Origin: Lentisphaeria bacterium
Lineage (GTDB): Bacteria > Verrucomicrobiota > Lentisphaeria > Oligosphaerales > Oligosphaeraceae
Reading direction: 5' to 3'
NCBI GenBank assembly: GCA_024405215.1
Contig: JAKSPB010000032.1
Coordinates: 1-35,737 of the forward strand
Length of the DNA: 35,737 bases
Under the pieces are notes generated by a model. The model did no database searches and was not told the origin of the DNA. It saw only the letters and a list, made by a program, of their open reading frames with translations. Each line of letters starts with the position of its first letter. The first letter of the stretch is position 1. Positions 16,530-25,232 of this stretch are shown here, one piece after another. The position numbers and the translations under genes were made by a program.

Positions 16530-17447
16530 TTATTCCGTGACAATCTTCAGGGTATATTTCACGGGATGGCCGTTGAATGCGACAAATTCCTTCTTGTTGG
16601 GCTGCGGTGCGGCAGGAGAGACCAGCCGCCAATGCTTCTGATACAGGCAGTCCGTCAGTTGCTGAACCACGGAATCCGGCGCAACAACCGTCCAGGTGAT
16701 AATGCCGTTTTCATCCGGCGTGTCGGCGCCTTGGAACGCACAGCCTTCGGGAAGGTCCAGGGCATTCTTGCCAGGCAGAGTGTCCGTCACCCAGATATGT
16801 GTGACTTCGTCAGAAATTTTTGACAGACCGTTCTGACGAATCGCCTTCAAAGAACCGCCTTGGGTGGAGACCGTCATGATGTCCTGGGGAAGGCTTTTGC
16901 TCATCTTGCCGAGAGCCATATTGTCTTTCCAGGAGAAACCATCGGCAGCGGAAGCAACGGCAGCGGGCAGGGTGGTTGTTTCCGGCAGAGAGAGCGGCTG
17001 CTGCTGAACAACCGCCAGAAGCGCTTCTGGGGCCTCCGCCACAGCAGGAGTTTCAATAGAACGCGCTGCCACGGCAAGAGAGCGCGAGGTTTTCTTTTCC
17101 ATTCGAAGCAACGCAAAGACGCCTAGGAGCAATACAAATAAAGCCGCCACGCGCAAAACACGTTGATAGAGAACCAGCCGAGGAGCCTTGCGGGAGGCAG
17201 GCTGGCGCGGCGTCAGGAATTCGTCTTCCAGACGCTGTTCACGGCAGGCAGCCTGGATACGTTCCGAAAAATCCGGTGCAGGCTTGGAATAATCTTCCAG
17301 AAGCTGGTTGAGCATCTGGTTTCCTTCTACGAATTTCCGACATTTCTGACAGGATTCCAGATGCCGGGAGACGGCGGGATTGGCCTTTCCTTCGGAAAAT
17401 TCTAGAAGTTCTTCGGAAGAAGGGCATTGGGGTTCGTTTTCTTTCAT
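16530..17447 (-). CDS. Anti-sigma factor with zinc-binding N-terminus and one membrane helix
   Basis: 305 residues. The N-terminal domain has the anti-sigma zinc-finger pattern HxxxCxxC (RHLESCQKCRKF, about residues 28-39), which in known members clamps the ECF sigma factor. A single membrane helix lies near residues 98-115 (LRVAALFVLLLGVFALL). The C-terminal 180 residues would be extracytoplasmic, with an Ala/Pro-rich linker and an unrecognised sensor-like domain. The start is the ATG at 17447, 11 bases after the stop of the sigma gene; a TTG at 17453 is also in frame. The pairing with the sigma gene is the usual operon order. The signal sensed is unknown. Confidence 0.85.
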   Translation of the reverse strand: MKENEPQCPSSEELLEFSEGKANPAVSRHLESCQKCRKFVEGNQMLNQLLEDYSKPAPDFSERIQAACREQRLEDEFLTPRQPASRKAPRLVLYQRVLRVAALFVLLLGVFALLRMEKKTSRSLAVAARSIETPAVAEAPEALLAVVQQQPLSLPETTTLPAAVASAADGFSWKDNMALGKMSKSLPQDIMTVSTQGGSLKAIRQNGLSKISDEVTHIWVTDTLPGKNALDLPEGCAFQGADTPDENGIITWTVVAPDSVVQQLTDCLYQKHWRLVSPAAPQPNKKEFVAFNGHPVKYTLKIVTE

Positions 17448-17458
17448 GGTCAAATTTT

Positions 17459-18067
17459 CTAGAGATCAAGGGCCTGGCGTAGAATTTCACGGCCGCGGTT
17501 GATTCGTGATTTCACGGTGCCGACAGCACAGTGAAGAATCTCCGCAATCTGGTCGTAGTCCAGCTGCTTCACATTGCGTAGGAGAACCGCCTGTCGGTAA
17601 CTTTCCGGAAGCGCTTTCATCGCGACATTCAGACGGTCGCGCATTTCGTTGAAGGCGACCTGACGATCCGGAATCATCCGCTCGTCGGAAAGTTCCAGCT
17701 TCAAATTGCCTTCATCGGAGGATTCGTGGGTATCCAATGGGGCATCCACGCTGATGCTCTTTCCGGCTCCGCGGATCTTGTTCCAGCGGTACTTGTTGTT
17801 GCACAAGTTGATGACAATCCGGTACATCCAGGTGGAGAACTCGGCATCGCCGCGGAAATTCGGCAGATTGCGGTAGATGCGCATGAAGGCGTCCTGGACA
17901 ACTTCCTCGGCATCCTCCCGGCTAGAGAGGTATCCGAAGGCAATCTGGTAGGCATGTCCTGAATGCCGGCTGATCAGTTCGTCAAATGCGGTCTGGTCCT
18001 TCGTCTGTTGGAAACGCTCCACCAATTGTCGGTCTGTCAAAGTTGGTTGTGCTGGCTCTACGACCAT
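17459..18067 (-). CDS. ECF-type RNA polymerase sigma factor
   Basis: 202 residues with the two ECF regions. Region 2 includes FDELISRHSGHAYQIAFGYL and the core-binding/-10 recognition stretch DAEEVVQDAFMRIYRNLP, then FSTWMYRIVINLCNN. Region 4 has ALPESYRQAVLLRNVKQLDY followed by the helix-turn-helix IAEILHCAVGTVKSRINRGR. It would redirect RNA polymerase to a stress or envelope regulon and be held by the anti-sigma factor encoded next. The start is the ATG at 18067. A GGAAC-N16-CGTC sequence 77 bases upstream suggests autoregulation. Confidence 0.93.
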   Translation of the reverse strand: MVVEPAQPTLTDRQLVERFQQTKDQTAFDELISRHSGHAYQIAFGYLSSREDAEEVVQDAFMRIYRNLPNFRGDAEFSTWMYRIVINLCNNKYRWNKIRGAGKSISVDAPLDTHESSDEGNLKLELSDERMIPDRQVAFNEMRDRLNVAMKALPESYRQAVLLRNVKQLDYDQIAEILHCAVGTVKSRINRGREILRQALDL

Positions 18068-18405
18068 GAAATATTCAAAGAGTTCCGGAAATCTAGAAAA
18101 AAAAGTTTCAGGAAAACGATGTTTCCCAAGAATGTCGTTTGCCGACGAAGATCTTCATGAGTTGTTCCTGTCCGACAGTCCGTCAGCCGGGCGAAGGAAA
18201 CCACAAAAAACACAAAAGGCTTATTCACGCAAAAGGAATTCTCCCATGTTCTGCGTGTTATACGTATTCTGTTTGTGTTGGCTTGCGCCGGAAGGCGCAT
18301 CCTGCGGAACCAATTCGAAAAACAAACAAGGCGGCATCCCGCCATTACGCCAAGCGCTCAGGCAGAAGTCGCCTTGTCTATGTTTTCCGCTCAGGCGTCT
18401 TGCGG
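18068..18405. other. 338-base intergenic region with hairpins and an A/C-rich stretch
   Basis: Between the sigma gene start and the tpiA stop, both minus strand. Besides the candidate promoter at 18144-18168, it holds nested inverted repeats ACACAAA (18210-18216)/TTTGTGT (18272-18278) and CACGCA (18226-18231)/TGCGTG (18252-18257). It also has a TGCGCC-GGAA-GGCGCA hairpin (18284-18299) with a GNRA-type loop. I see no gene in it. Confidence 0.55.
18144..18168 (-). promoter_or_regulatory. Candidate ECF sigma promoter upstream of the sigma gene
   Basis: On the minus strand GGAAC (18168-18164) is followed after 16 bases by CGTC (18147-18144), the spacing and sequence of the common ECF promoter consensus. 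The start codon of the sigma gene is 77 bases downstream. Autoregulation of such operons is common in the family; here it rests only on this match. Confidence 0.5.
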
Positions 18406-19176
<771 letters not shown>

Positions 19177-19263
19177 TGAAATTTTCTCCTAAAAATGTTT
19201 TTTGCCGTCCCGGAGACGAAGACTCCTCCGGGACGGATGAATTTGTTTGACCAAAGAGGGAAA

Positions 19264-19402
19264 GCAAAAGACCATTTGAAGGCACTTTCCAGGGATTTCG
19301 GAGGCAGTCCGCTTCAAGTGCGCCAAGGCATAGTTTACCGCGACGCGAAGCGCTTGGAGAAAAAGTCCCGAATGCGTGAAAAGTGCCCCAAACGACTTTT
19401 GC
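19264..19402. repeat. MITE-like palindromic repeat, copy B
   Basis: 139-bp element related to the one at 7119-7262 when that copy is read on the minus strand. It shares GCAAAAG, CCATTTGAAGG, CAGGGATT, GGAGGCAGT and GCTTCAAGTGCGC near the left end, and CGACTTTTGC at the right end. The second arm of the large internal inverted repeat has diverged, so the hairpin is imperfect. It lies between the pgk stop and the tpiA start. Confidence 0.85.
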
Positions 19403-19417
19403 TATTTTTCCTTACGA

Positions 19418-20689
19418 CTATTTGTCGTCCAGAGCGGCGACGCCGGGCAGGAGCTTGCCTTCCAGATATTCCAGGGAAGCGCCACCACCAGTGGAGATGT
19501 GGCTCATCTTGGCGGAGAGACCGCTCTTGTTGACGGCGCTGACGGAATCACCGCCACCGATCACGGAGATGGCGCCGTTCTTTTCAGTGGCGTCGGCGAC
19601 AGCCTGGCAGACACCGAAGGTGCCCTTGGCGAAGTTGGACATCTCGAAGCAGCCCATGGGGCCGTTCCAGACGATTGTCTTGGCGTTGGCGATGATGGAG
19701 GCGTACTTGGCAATGGTCTTGGGACCGATGTCCAGAGCCATCAGATCGGCGGGGATGTCGGCGCCGACTTCGGTGATGGCTGCGTCATTGTCGAACTTGT
19801 CGGCAGCCAGGTTGTCGATGGGCAGGACGAAGTCCACGTTGTTGGCCTTGGCGTCGGCCAGGGTGGCCTTCGCGGTGTCCAGCAGCTCTTCTTCGACCAG
19901 GGACTTGCCGATTTCGTGGCCCTGGGCCTTCAGGAAGGTGTAGGCCATGCCGCCGCCGATGAGGATGGCGTCAACCTTCTTCATCAGGTTCTGCAGGACC
20001 TCCAGCTTGCCGGAGACCTTTGCGCCGCCGATGATGGCGACGAAGGGATGGACGGCGTTCTCGACGGCGTTGCCCAGGAAGTTGATTTCCTTTTCCAGGA
20101 GGAGGCCGGCGACGCTGGGGCAGCCCTTGGCCTTCATGTACTTGGCGATGGAGGCGGTGGAAGCGTGGTCGCGGTGAGCGGTGCCGAAGGCGTCGTTCAC
20201 ATAGACATCACCGTAGGTGGAAAGCTTCTCGGCCATCTGCTGCTTCTTGGCCTTCAGCTCGGCCTTCTTGGCGGCGTATTCCTCGTCGCTCATCTCGTCG
20301 GTCTTCTTGACCTTGCCTTCTTCGGCCTTGTAGAAACGAGTGTTCTCCAGCATCAGGACTTCGCCGGGCTTCAAGGCGGCGGCCTGGGCATCGGCATTCT
20401 GGCAGTCCTCGGCGAACTGAACGGCGATGCCAAGATCCTTGGAGAGATAGTCGCAGACGGGCTTCAGGCTGAAGTCGGCCTCGTAGCCCTTGCCTTTCGG
20501 ACGGCCCAGATGGCTCATCAGGATCAGAGCTGCGCCCTGTTCCAGGACATATTTGATGGTGGGCTCGGCAGCCTTGATGCGGGTGTCGTCAGTGATCTGA
20601 TGCTCGGCGTTGAGCGGCACGTTGAAGTCAACACGCATGATGACCTTCTTGCCTTTCAGATCCACGTCGCGAACCGTTTTCTTGTTCAT
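19418..20689 (-). CDS. pgk: Phosphoglycerate kinase
   Basis: Transfers phosphate from 1,3-bisphosphoglycerate to ADP in glycolysis. The 423 residues carry the N-terminal RVDFNVP signature, [15 protein letters not shown] (substrate side), and the nucleotide-binding C-terminal GGGDS. The start ATG at 20689 has GGAGA 8 bases upstream; a longer frame to 20788 is not supported. Bacterial PGKs are usually about 390-400 aa. The excess is a Lys/Glu-rich insertion (about 30 residues, [20 protein letters not shown] onward) just before VNDAFG, at the place where eukaryotic-type PGKs are also longer. It is followed by tpiA on the same strand. Confidence 0.98.
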   Translation of the reverse strand: MNKKTVRDVDLKGKKVIMRVDFNVPLNAEHQITDDTRIKAAEPTIKYVLEQGAALILMSHLGRPKGKGYEADFSLKPVCDYLSKDLGIAVQFAEDCQNADAQAAALKPGEVLMLENTRFYKAEEGKVKKTDEMSDEEYAAKKAELKAKKQQMAEKLSTYGDVYVNDAFGTAHRDHASTASIAKYMKAKGCPSVAGLLLEKEINFLGNAVENAVHPFVAIIGGAKVSGKLEVLQNLMKKVDAILIGGGMAYTFLKAQGHEIGKSLVEEELLDTAKATLADAKANNVDFVLPIDNLAADKFDNDAAITEVGADIPADLMALDIGPKTIAKYASIIANAKTIVWNGPMGCFEMSNFAKGTFGVCQAVADATEKNGAISVIGGGDSVSAVNKSGLSAKMSHISTGGGASLEYLEGKLLPGVAALDDK

Positions 20690-20830
20690 TTGAACGATCT
20701 CCAATTCTGTTGGGGGTTGTGTAAGGCATCCATCTCCGGCGGATGCTGTTTTTAAGGGAAAACGCCTTAATATAAAGCCTGCGTTCAACCTCGCACGACA
20801 AATGGAAAGAAGAGAACCGATCCGCGGTTA

Positions 20831-20921
20831 TTGCAAAAGTCGTCTTGGGCAACTTGTCGCGCTGGGAGCAAAGCGCCTCGGAAATCTTTGGAAAGAGTCT
20901 TAAAATGGGCTTTGTGATTGC
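20831..20921. repeat. MITE-like palindromic repeat, shortened copy C
   Basis: 91-bp element starting with the intact end TTGCAAAAGTCG (20831-20842). It continues to GCCTCGGAAATCTTTGGAAAGAGTCTTAAAATGGGC in pieces that match the outer part of copy A, but it lacks the central palindrome. Its right end (TTTGTGATTGC) is degenerate. It looks like an internal-deletion derivative. It lies 2 bases outside the lipoprotein gene end and upstream of pgk. Confidence 0.7.
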
Positions 20922-20922
20922 C

Positions 20923-21732
20923 TCATCTGTTTTTGACTGCTTTTGTCATGCAGGTTCCATCCAGGGAGTTCTGCTCCATGAAGGAACCGCGCCGATAGTC
21001 GTTCCAGCTGTCCAGCAGTAGCACGCGTGGAGGAGTTGTGCGAAGTTGCAGGAGCTGCTTTGCCAGGGCATTTCCTCTCTGGCGCTTGAGCTGCCACGAA
21101 TCGCCCCGGTAGATACCTGCGCTGGCCCAGCGGAAACTCGTCGGAAGAAGTGCCGTCTCCGGCAAGAGGCAGTCCGGACGGGACGGAAGTTCCTTGCCGA
21201 AACGGAGCAGGGCGATTCCTTCGGAGGATCCCTCCTCCGCATCCTCAAGCTGGAAGGCTTCGGATACGAGAACGGCATTCCGGTCTTGCATCTGGAGCAG
21301 CGCGGGAATTTCCTTGAATTTCAAGGATTCCAGGTAGCGTAGGAGGTTCCCTCGTTCCAAGACAACAGGATTATCCTTGTCCTGAACCAGATAAGGAACA
21401 ACGAAAAGCTGTTTCCGCTGAGCCAGTTCACAGAATTTCCGGACACGGTTCAGAAAGTCCGCATCAATCATCTGTGCGGAAGTCAACTGCAGCATGACGA
21501 CGCGGATACGGCAATCCGCCATGCGTTGAAGGTCGCGTTCCATCCGTAGATCCGTCCAGCCGTTGTCCATGGGAATTGGCCGGACGCCCAGCTGGAACTG
21601 CGCCTCCTGGTCCGTTTCCGGAAGATAGCTTACCCAGATGTCGTAGGTTGGCGCGGGCAGGGGAGGTGCCGGACGGGTGAAATGGCAGGAGACCCATAGA
21701 ATGGGGAAAAGAAGAAGCCAGAGTCGTTTCAT
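20923..21732 (-). CDS. Predicted lipoprotein, possible glycosidase-like fold
   Basis: 269 residues. The N-terminus MKRLWLLLFPILWVSC is a short basic start, hydrophobic core and cysteine at 16, suggesting a lipoprotein signal, although Trp at -3 is unusual for a lipobox. The mature part opens YDIWVSYLPETD, then MERDLQRMADCRIRVVMLQLTS, FCELAQRKQLFVVPYLVQDK, and later RVLLLDSWNDYRRGSFME. This order of strands resembles the barrel of GH99/GH71-like or WbsX-type proteins, but the match is from memory and catalytic residues cannot be assigned. Its start overlaps the preceding stop as ATGA, so translation is coupled to the zinc-ribbon protein gene. Confidence 0.65.
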   Translation of the reverse strand: MKRLWLLLFPILWVSCHFTRPAPPLPAPTYDIWVSYLPETDQEAQFQLGVRPIPMDNGWTDLRMERDLQRMADCRIRVVMLQLTSAQMIDADFLNRVRKFCELAQRKQLFVVPYLVQDKDNPVVLERGNLLRYLESLKFKEIPALLQMQDRNAVLVSEAFQLEDAEEGSSEGIALLRFGKELPSRPDCLLPETALLPTSFRWASAGIYRGDSWQLKRQRGNALAKQLLQLRTTPPRVLLLDSWNDYRRGSFMEQNSLDGTCMTKAVKNR

Positions 21733-22130
21733 TTTTTCAGAAATTCCTTGCAAAAATGCATGGGCTCGACCTCCGTCTGGAATTTATGGCAACGGCAGGC
21801 AAAAGGCGTAGCCAGGAAATGGGCGCAGTTCTTGCAGAAGCGCGCTTCCTCGTCTTGCAAGGACAGCCCGTCGTCCGGAGAATCGCCGTTGCCGAACAAA
21901 TCGTCCAAAAGAGCGGAATCCTGGCTTTTCCCTGGTGCCGCGGAGGTCTTTGCCGTTGGAGCAATCCAATCGGCGGGAAGTTCCCAGCCGCAGAAGGCGC
22001 AGGTCAGCTTCCGTTCTTCCGGGCCAAAGAGAGAATCTCCGGAAAACGTTTCCTTTACTTCGGAGGAAAGGCCGCATTGGGGACAGGGAAAGGCGTCGCC
22101 TGGATGGTATTTTCTAGAGAGGCAGGACAT
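21729..22130 (-). CDS. Zinc-ribbon protein of unknown function
   Basis: 133 residues with several Cys pairs: FPCPQCG, LTCAFCGWE, FCKNCAHF, then CRCHKF and HFC near the end. These suggest two small zinc ribbons separated by an acidic, low-complexity linker (SALLDDLFGNGDSPDDGLS). There is no signal peptide, so it is probably cytoplasmic. I do not recognise a named family. The ATG at 22130 is preferred because it precedes the first Cys pair closely; an ATG at 22193 would add 21 residues. It overlaps the following lipoprotein gene by four bases (ATGA). Confidence 0.65.
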   Translation of the reverse strand: MSCLSRKYHPGDAFPCPQCGLSSEVKETFSGDSLFGPEERKLTCAFCGWELPADWIAPTAKTSAAPGKSQDSALLDDLFGNGDSPDDGLSLQDEEARFCKNCAHFLATPFACRCHKFQTEVEPMHFCKEFLKK

Positions 22131-22619
22131 AAGGATTCGAAAAAACTTGGAAAAGGCACGGTTGTATGTCTGGGAAAAGCACTGCGTTCCCATCCTTGAT
22201 ACAAATAGACGAAGTATCCAGAAGAAGACAAAGAGGAATTTTTCTGGCGGGGAGCAGTGCTTGGGGAATTGTCACAGGATCCAGGAAAAAAAGGATTTCG
22301 CGTGAACCTTCCAGAACGGAAGATCGGCAAGTACGCGCTGATAGACAAGAACGACGATGTCAAGGGATTTCAATGCGACCGGATAACAATGCAGTGCCAT
22401 TGATGAAACGAAGCATACTATAATATTTGGCCGCCATTTGAAGACAACGGAAATGCTTCTGAACGAGTTCTCCCGCCCCTCCTGTAGAAGCGCATACCAT
22501 GTCGCATAATATGTGCTATGGGATTTTTTTATGGGCGATAAAGCACGAAAACGTCAATGATGGAGCAAGTGGAGCAAAGCAAAGGATCCCTAGGCAAAAG
22601 TTTTGTGATTTTCCTGGAG
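22131..22619. other. 489-base intergenic region, no gene seen
   Basis: Lies upstream of the zinc-ribbon gene and downstream of the beta-propeller gene, all minus strand. Open frames here are short and lack family resemblance. The only site I can propose is the promoter at 22420-22447. The remainder is unassigned. Confidence 0.5.
22420..22447 (-). promoter_or_regulatory. Candidate housekeeping promoter for the zinc-ribbon/lipoprotein pair
   Basis: On the minus strand TTGTCT (22447-22442), 16-base spacer, TATTAT (22425-22420). The start codon lies about 290 bases downstream, which implies a long leader. Moderate match only. Confidence 0.35.
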
Positions 22620-23927
22620 TTATTCCTCCCCGTCGAAAATTTCGGCCATCCAGGCTGCAGAGTTTTCAGATGGCTTTTGCCCTATGGTATCCATGACATT
22701 GAAGACGCGCCATGTCACAAAATTCCGTTCACGTCCTTCCAGGCGCAGACGGCATCCCTGGGGATGATCAACGAACCATCCGCCATCAATCTGGCCAGGG
22801 TCACCGAATTCGGCCAGTGCATTGCAAAGGACAAGCGGTTCCTGTGGTTGGCAGTCATCTCCTTGCAGCGGATAAAGCAAAAGTTTTTCACGAATGTTCA
22901 AAGACGGAATTGACTTCCCGCGCCAGTCCGTACGGCTATATTCGTTGGCAACCAAATAAGGTTTGCCAGACCAAGTTGCTCCAACAGTGATTGGCGACAG
23001 CGTATGGAAATATGGTTTTTCAAATACAAGGCGGAATGAATCTGTGCCAGGGCAACCGGTCCAAATACGGCCTCGGCTTGCATCCAAAGGTTCTGGTGAC
23101 CAGGGGTTAGCCCCCCATTCTCGGCATGTGAATACAACATTGCCATTGTTCATTCGCGCCAACGACGGTTCGCAGCCGCTTAGGCCATCACCATCGCTTG
23201 GTGCGGCAAAGAGCGGCGGGTTGTCCCCCTTTTCTGGGGCGATCATTTGGAAACCTGCTGGCTTCCAATCGCCATCGCCGCAGCGGCTCATTCGAAGAAT
23301 GCCGTTGCCGAAGTCTCCAGGAGCTTTTGTCGTAAAGGGAACCAGAATATCCTCGCCATCAAAAACAACAGATGCAAGTCCAGGTCCCACTGCACCTTGA
23401 AAATAGTCCATGGATTTGATGATCTGGCGACTTTTCTCATGCAAAGTGCCGTCCTTATACTCCATTTGGGTAATAATGGCGAACCACCCCTTGTTCTGTG
23501 AATAAACATCGCAGGCACCACTGTCAACGGCCTCCATCGGCAACGTTATGGAAGTTCCCATGCAAAAGCCTGTTCCTGCATGTGGATGAGGGCGTCCATC
23601 AGGCAACAGTTCACCTTCAGGCACAAAGCCAATCATGCTGTCATAGCGCACAAAATACACATCCGAACCATCGACCGGATGCTTTCCGGCAAATGAACGC
23701 AGAAATGTGATCGGCGATGAGGAAGTAAATTCTCCTGGCTTGTCAAAGAGGAAGATGTCATTCCCCAATTCGAAATCGCAGCCTTTTTGCCCCGTCCGCC
23801 GAAGATTTATGACAATGGCTGCACGTTCCTGGGTAACCTGAAAGCATAGAGCCAGGCCGTACACGCCTGTAAGGCCACCTGGCAGCTCGATGCTCTTCCG
23901 AATTTTCCATTTTTTACCAATTTTCAT
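22620..23927 (-). CDS. Sialidase-like/beta-propeller protein without signal peptide
   Basis: 435 residues, no signal peptide or membrane segment. The sequence shows recurring blocks with alternating strands, for example GPGLASVVFDGEDILVPF, GILRMSRCGDGDWKPAG, GCEPSLARMNNGNVVFTCRE, and DSFRLVFEKPYFHTLSP. The phrase EPSLARMNNGNVVFTCRE resembles the blades of BNR/sialidase-superfamily propellers (E-P-x-x-x-x-L-x-x-G-x-L pattern). A glycan-related role is plausible, but no catalytic arginine triad can be assigned. The start ATG at 23927 faces the Gfo/Idh gene divergently across 239 bases. Third-position base use looks more AT-rich than in the neighbours, which may indicate transfer. Confidence 0.65.
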   Translation of the reverse strand: MKIGKKWKIRKSIELPGGLTGVYGLALCFQVTQERAAIVINLRRTGQKGCDFELGNDIFLFDKPGEFTSSSPITFLRSFAGKHPVDGSDVYFVRYDSMIGFVPEGELLPDGRPHPHAGTGFCMGTSITLPMEAVDSGACDVYSQNKGWFAIITQMEYKDGTLHEKSRQIIKSMDYFQGAVGPGLASVVFDGEDILVPFTTKAPGDFGNGILRMSRCGDGDWKPAGFQMIAPEKGDNPPLFAAPSDGDGLSGCEPSLARMNNGNVVFTCREWGANPWSPEPLDASRGRIWTGCPGTDSFRLVFEKPYFHTLSPITVGATWSGKPYLVANEYSRTDWRGKSIPSLNIREKLLLYPLQGDDCQPQEPLVLCNALAEFGDPGQIDGGWFVDHPQGCRLRLEGRERNFVTWRVFNVMDTIGQKPSENSAAWMAEIFDGEE

Positions 23928-24166
23928 ATTACACGCCTTGCAGGTATGTTTCCCATGGAGCCCTTGGACGGGATGTCGCCCGAATTCAAGAAGAGCTTGT
24001 CAAGGCTTAATTTATGCTGAATCACGAAGAAATCAATCCGAATGGCAGATTTTCTTTTGTAAACCTGAATCCGTTTCACGGGCCGTTCCTCTAGCGTGAG
24101 ATATATTAGGGAAAGTTTACTGTTTTTCTTTTTTTGATTTCTCAACCAATTAGGATTTTTGATTCC

Positions 24167-25216
24167 ATGAAGAAGTTTCGGGTAGGCATCATCGGTTGTG
24201 GTCGCATCTCTCGTTTCCACGGCATGCCGGCTGCTGCACAGGAGTGTGTTGATCTTCGCGCTGTCTGCGACCTGGTTCCGGAGCGTGCCGAAGCGATGGC
24301 GAAGCTGTTCCGCGGCGACCGCAAGGCTGCCGTCAAGACCTATACGGATTATGTGGAGATGATCAAGAAGGAGAAGCTGGACATTGTCCACATCTGCCTT
24401 CCCCACTACCTGCACGCACCTGTCGCCATCGCCGCGATGAAACTTGGCTGCGACGTCTTGACGGAGAAGCCGATGGCCATTTCCATGAAGCAGGCCGAGG
24501 ACATGGTGAAGGCGTCCAAGAAGACCGGTCGCAAGCTCGGCGTGATCTTCCAGAACCGCTACAATGCCGGCACGCAGCTGATCAAGCAATGCCTGGATTC
24601 CGGTCGCCTCGGCAAGATTCTGGCAGCCAAGTGCAATGTCACCTGGTTCCGTCCTGACAGCTACTACACCGAGAGCGACTGGAAAGGCACCTGGGACAAG
24701 GAAGGCGGCGGTTCCATCATCGACCAGGCCATCCATACTCTGGACCTGATGTGCTGGTTCTGCGGCTACGACATCGACAGCGTGGACTGCACGCTGGCCA
24801 ATCGCACCCACCAGGGCGTCATCGAGGTTGAGGACTGCGCCGATGGTCTGATCACCTTCAAGAGCGGCATCCGCGCCTCCTTCTGGTGCATGAACTACTA
24901 CAACCATGACGCGGAAGTCGAACTTGAGCTGACCTGCGAGAACGGCAAGGCCATGATGAAGGCCGAGAGCGCGACCATCGTCCTCAACGACGGCCGCAAG
25001 TTCTCCGCCTCTCCCGATCCTTCCTTCGCTTTCAACTACGGCGGCGGTCCCTCCTACTGGGGCGCGAGCCACTACAAGGAGATTTCCGACTTCTACGCCT
25101 GCATGGCCGAAGGCAAGGAGCCTCCGATCACCGGCGAGGAAGTCCTGGCCACCGCGCACAAGATGATTATGTCGCTTTACGATTCCGGCCGCAACCACAA
25201 GGTCGTCAAGTACTAG
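24167..25216 (+). CDS. Gfo/Idh/MocA-family NAD(P)-dependent oxidoreductase
   Basis: 349-residue cytoplasmic dehydrogenase acting on a sugar or sugar derivative with NAD(P). The N-terminal Rossmann motif GIIGCGRISRFHG (about 8-20) is followed by ICLPHYLHAPVA, the family EKP motif (LTEKPMA, near 96-98) and GGSIIDQAIHTLDL with the conserved Asp/His of the active site. The C-terminal alpha/beta domain is complete. The start is the ATG at 24167 directly before KKFRVGIIG; an upstream in-frame start at 24134 is not conserved. The substrate is unknown. The ABC exporter gene follows 16 bases after the stop, so both may serve glycan or sugar-nucleotide handling. Confidence 0.92.
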   Translation: MKKFRVGIIGCGRISRFHGMPAAAQECVDLRAVCDLVPERAEAMAKLFRGDRKAAVKTYTDYVEMIKKEKLDIVHICLPHYLHAPVAIAAMKLGCDVLTEKPMAISMKQAEDMVKASKKTGRKLGVIFQNRYNAGTQLIKQCLDSGRLGKILAAKCNVTWFRPDSYYTESDWKGTWDKEGGGSIIDQAIHTLDLMCWFCGYDIDSVDCTLANRTHQGVIEVEDCADGLITFKSGIRASFWCMNYYNHDAEVELELTCENGKAMMKAESATIVLNDGRKFSASPDPSFAFNYGGGPSYWGASHYKEISDFYACMAEGKEPPITGEEVLATAHKMIMSLYDSGRNHKVVKY

Positions 25217-25232
25217 TTGGCCTCGCGACCAG

